A DNA stretch of 14,306 nt, taken from positions 1 to 14,306 of the forward strand of contig JBCCQN010000208.1 in the NCBI GenBank assembly GCA_039024315.1, written 5' to 3'. This DNA comes from JBCAWW01 sp039024315 (GTDB taxonomy: Bacteria; Bacteroidota; Bacteroidia; J057). Positions 13,953 to 14,306 of this stretch are shown piece by piece. Made by a program: the position numbers and the translations under genes. Below the pieces are notes generated by a model. It made no database searches, had not been told where the DNA came from, and worked only from the letters and a program-made list of their open reading frames with translations. Each line of letters opens with the position of its first letter. Within the stretch, counting starts at the first letter, position 1.

Positions 13953-14003
13953 GCCTTTTAGAGGCAATTGTCACATTATTGGCGGTAGGCTTTTGCCTCT
14001 TTT
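13933..14003 (+). promoter_or_regulatory. Mutually exclusive hairpins: terminator or attenuator-like region
   Basis: Segment 1, TGCCTCT (13933-13939), and segment 3, TTGCCTCT (13993-14000), can each pair with segment 2, AGAGGCAA (13960-13967). The 1:2 pairing is strengthened by inner AGGCT/AGCCT (13941-13945, 13952-13956) and spans the stop codon of the regulator gene. The 2:3 pairing has a 25-nt loop and is followed by only a short T-run. It may simply be the terminator region of the regulator gene. Confidence 0.4.
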
Positions 14004-14043
14004 GACCACCATAAGTATTTCATTGCTACCCAATACAAAACTT

Positions 14044-14306
14044 ATGGTAAAAAAGATCATTTATGCTTTTCTAGGGCTGCTCATCCTACTATGCATTAGC
14101 AGCATAGGTGGAATCAAGTATTTCGAAGCCAATTGGTTTGCCGAGAAACCACTTTATCTCCACTACATCGAGGAAGGCAAAACAATCCATTTTGAATGGT
14201 CAAGTAACAAATATGGAGATTATATCGAGCCTTATGATGCGATCTTGATACCCTTTGAGCTTGCAGGCTTTACGCAAAAGTTTTATTGGCAATTTGATAC
14301 TGGGGC
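14044..14306 (+). CDS. N-terminal part of a membrane-anchored, possibly retropepsin-like aspartic protease
   Basis: This frame starts at the ATG at 14044 and is still open at the window end, so only 87 complete codons are seen. It begins with a hydrophobic signal or anchor (MVKKIIYAFLGLLILL, about residues 4-24). An exposed region follows, with DAILIPFELAGFTQKFYWQFDTGA at about 65-88. The D85-T-G-A motif after a beta-strand that moves a substrate-facing segment is the hallmark of retropepsin/pepsin-type aspartic proteases (DTGA). The rest of the active site lies outside the window, so the family call is tentative; a hypothetical exported protein is the fallback. It starts 91 bp after the HTH regulator gene and could be co-transcribed with it unless the hairpins between them terminate. 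Confidence 0.6.
   Translation, partial: MVKKIIYAFLGLLILLCISSIGGIKYFEANWFAEKPLYLHYIEEGKTIHFEWSSNKYGDYIEPYDAILIPFELAGFTQKFYWQFDTG

Overview
The window looks like chromosomal DNA of a member of the Bacteroidota, most likely a Saprospiria-type marine or freshwater bacterium. The evidence is a secreted protease ending in a type IX secretion (Por) C-terminal sorting domain, a Bacteroidota-type promoter (TTG, 19 nt, TAACTTTG) in front of rpsF, and start regions that are A/T-rich and mostly lack Shine-Dalgarno sequences. The genus assignment is inference. There is no rRNA, tRNA, CRISPR array, insertion sequence or phage gene in the window.

Layout from left to right: glycerol kinase (glpK, +); a rhomboid intramembrane protease (+) whose start codon sits just behind a 14-bp inverted repeat; a 480-bp gap with hairpins; a prohibitin/SPFH membrane protein (+); a methyltransferase with a lipoprotein-like N-terminus (-); a 409-bp divergent gap with a perfect 16-bp-arm palindrome; a 1246-residue M36 (fungalysin) metalloprotease with PA and PKD domains (+); an AlkC-type DNA glycosylase (-); a family 2 glycosyltransferase without the usual metal-binding motif (+); a convergent gap filled by a palindromic element; an MprF/AglD2-type membrane protein (-); the rpsF-rpsR-rplI ribosomal protein operon (+) with its own promoter and terminator; an HTH regulator with a membrane domain (+); and the start of a probable retropepsin-like aspartic protease, cut off by the window end.

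Most genes are stand-alone housekeeping or accessory genes. The only clear operon is rpsF-rpsR-rplI. Several strong stem-loops separate the transcription units.

I see no new multi-gene system. The most interesting signal is non-coding. A short stem-loop occurs four times in intergenic DNA: a 4-bp stem, a TTC or TGC triloop, then AACG. The stem bases change in a compensating way between copies. Two copies face each other and form a MITE-like palindromic unit at 10625-10737. A possible fifth copy lies inside the linker of the methyltransferase lipoprotein. Other points worth checking are an attenuator-like set of alternative pairings at 13933-14003, the operator-like repeat before the rhomboid gene, and the degenerate glycosyltransferase active site.
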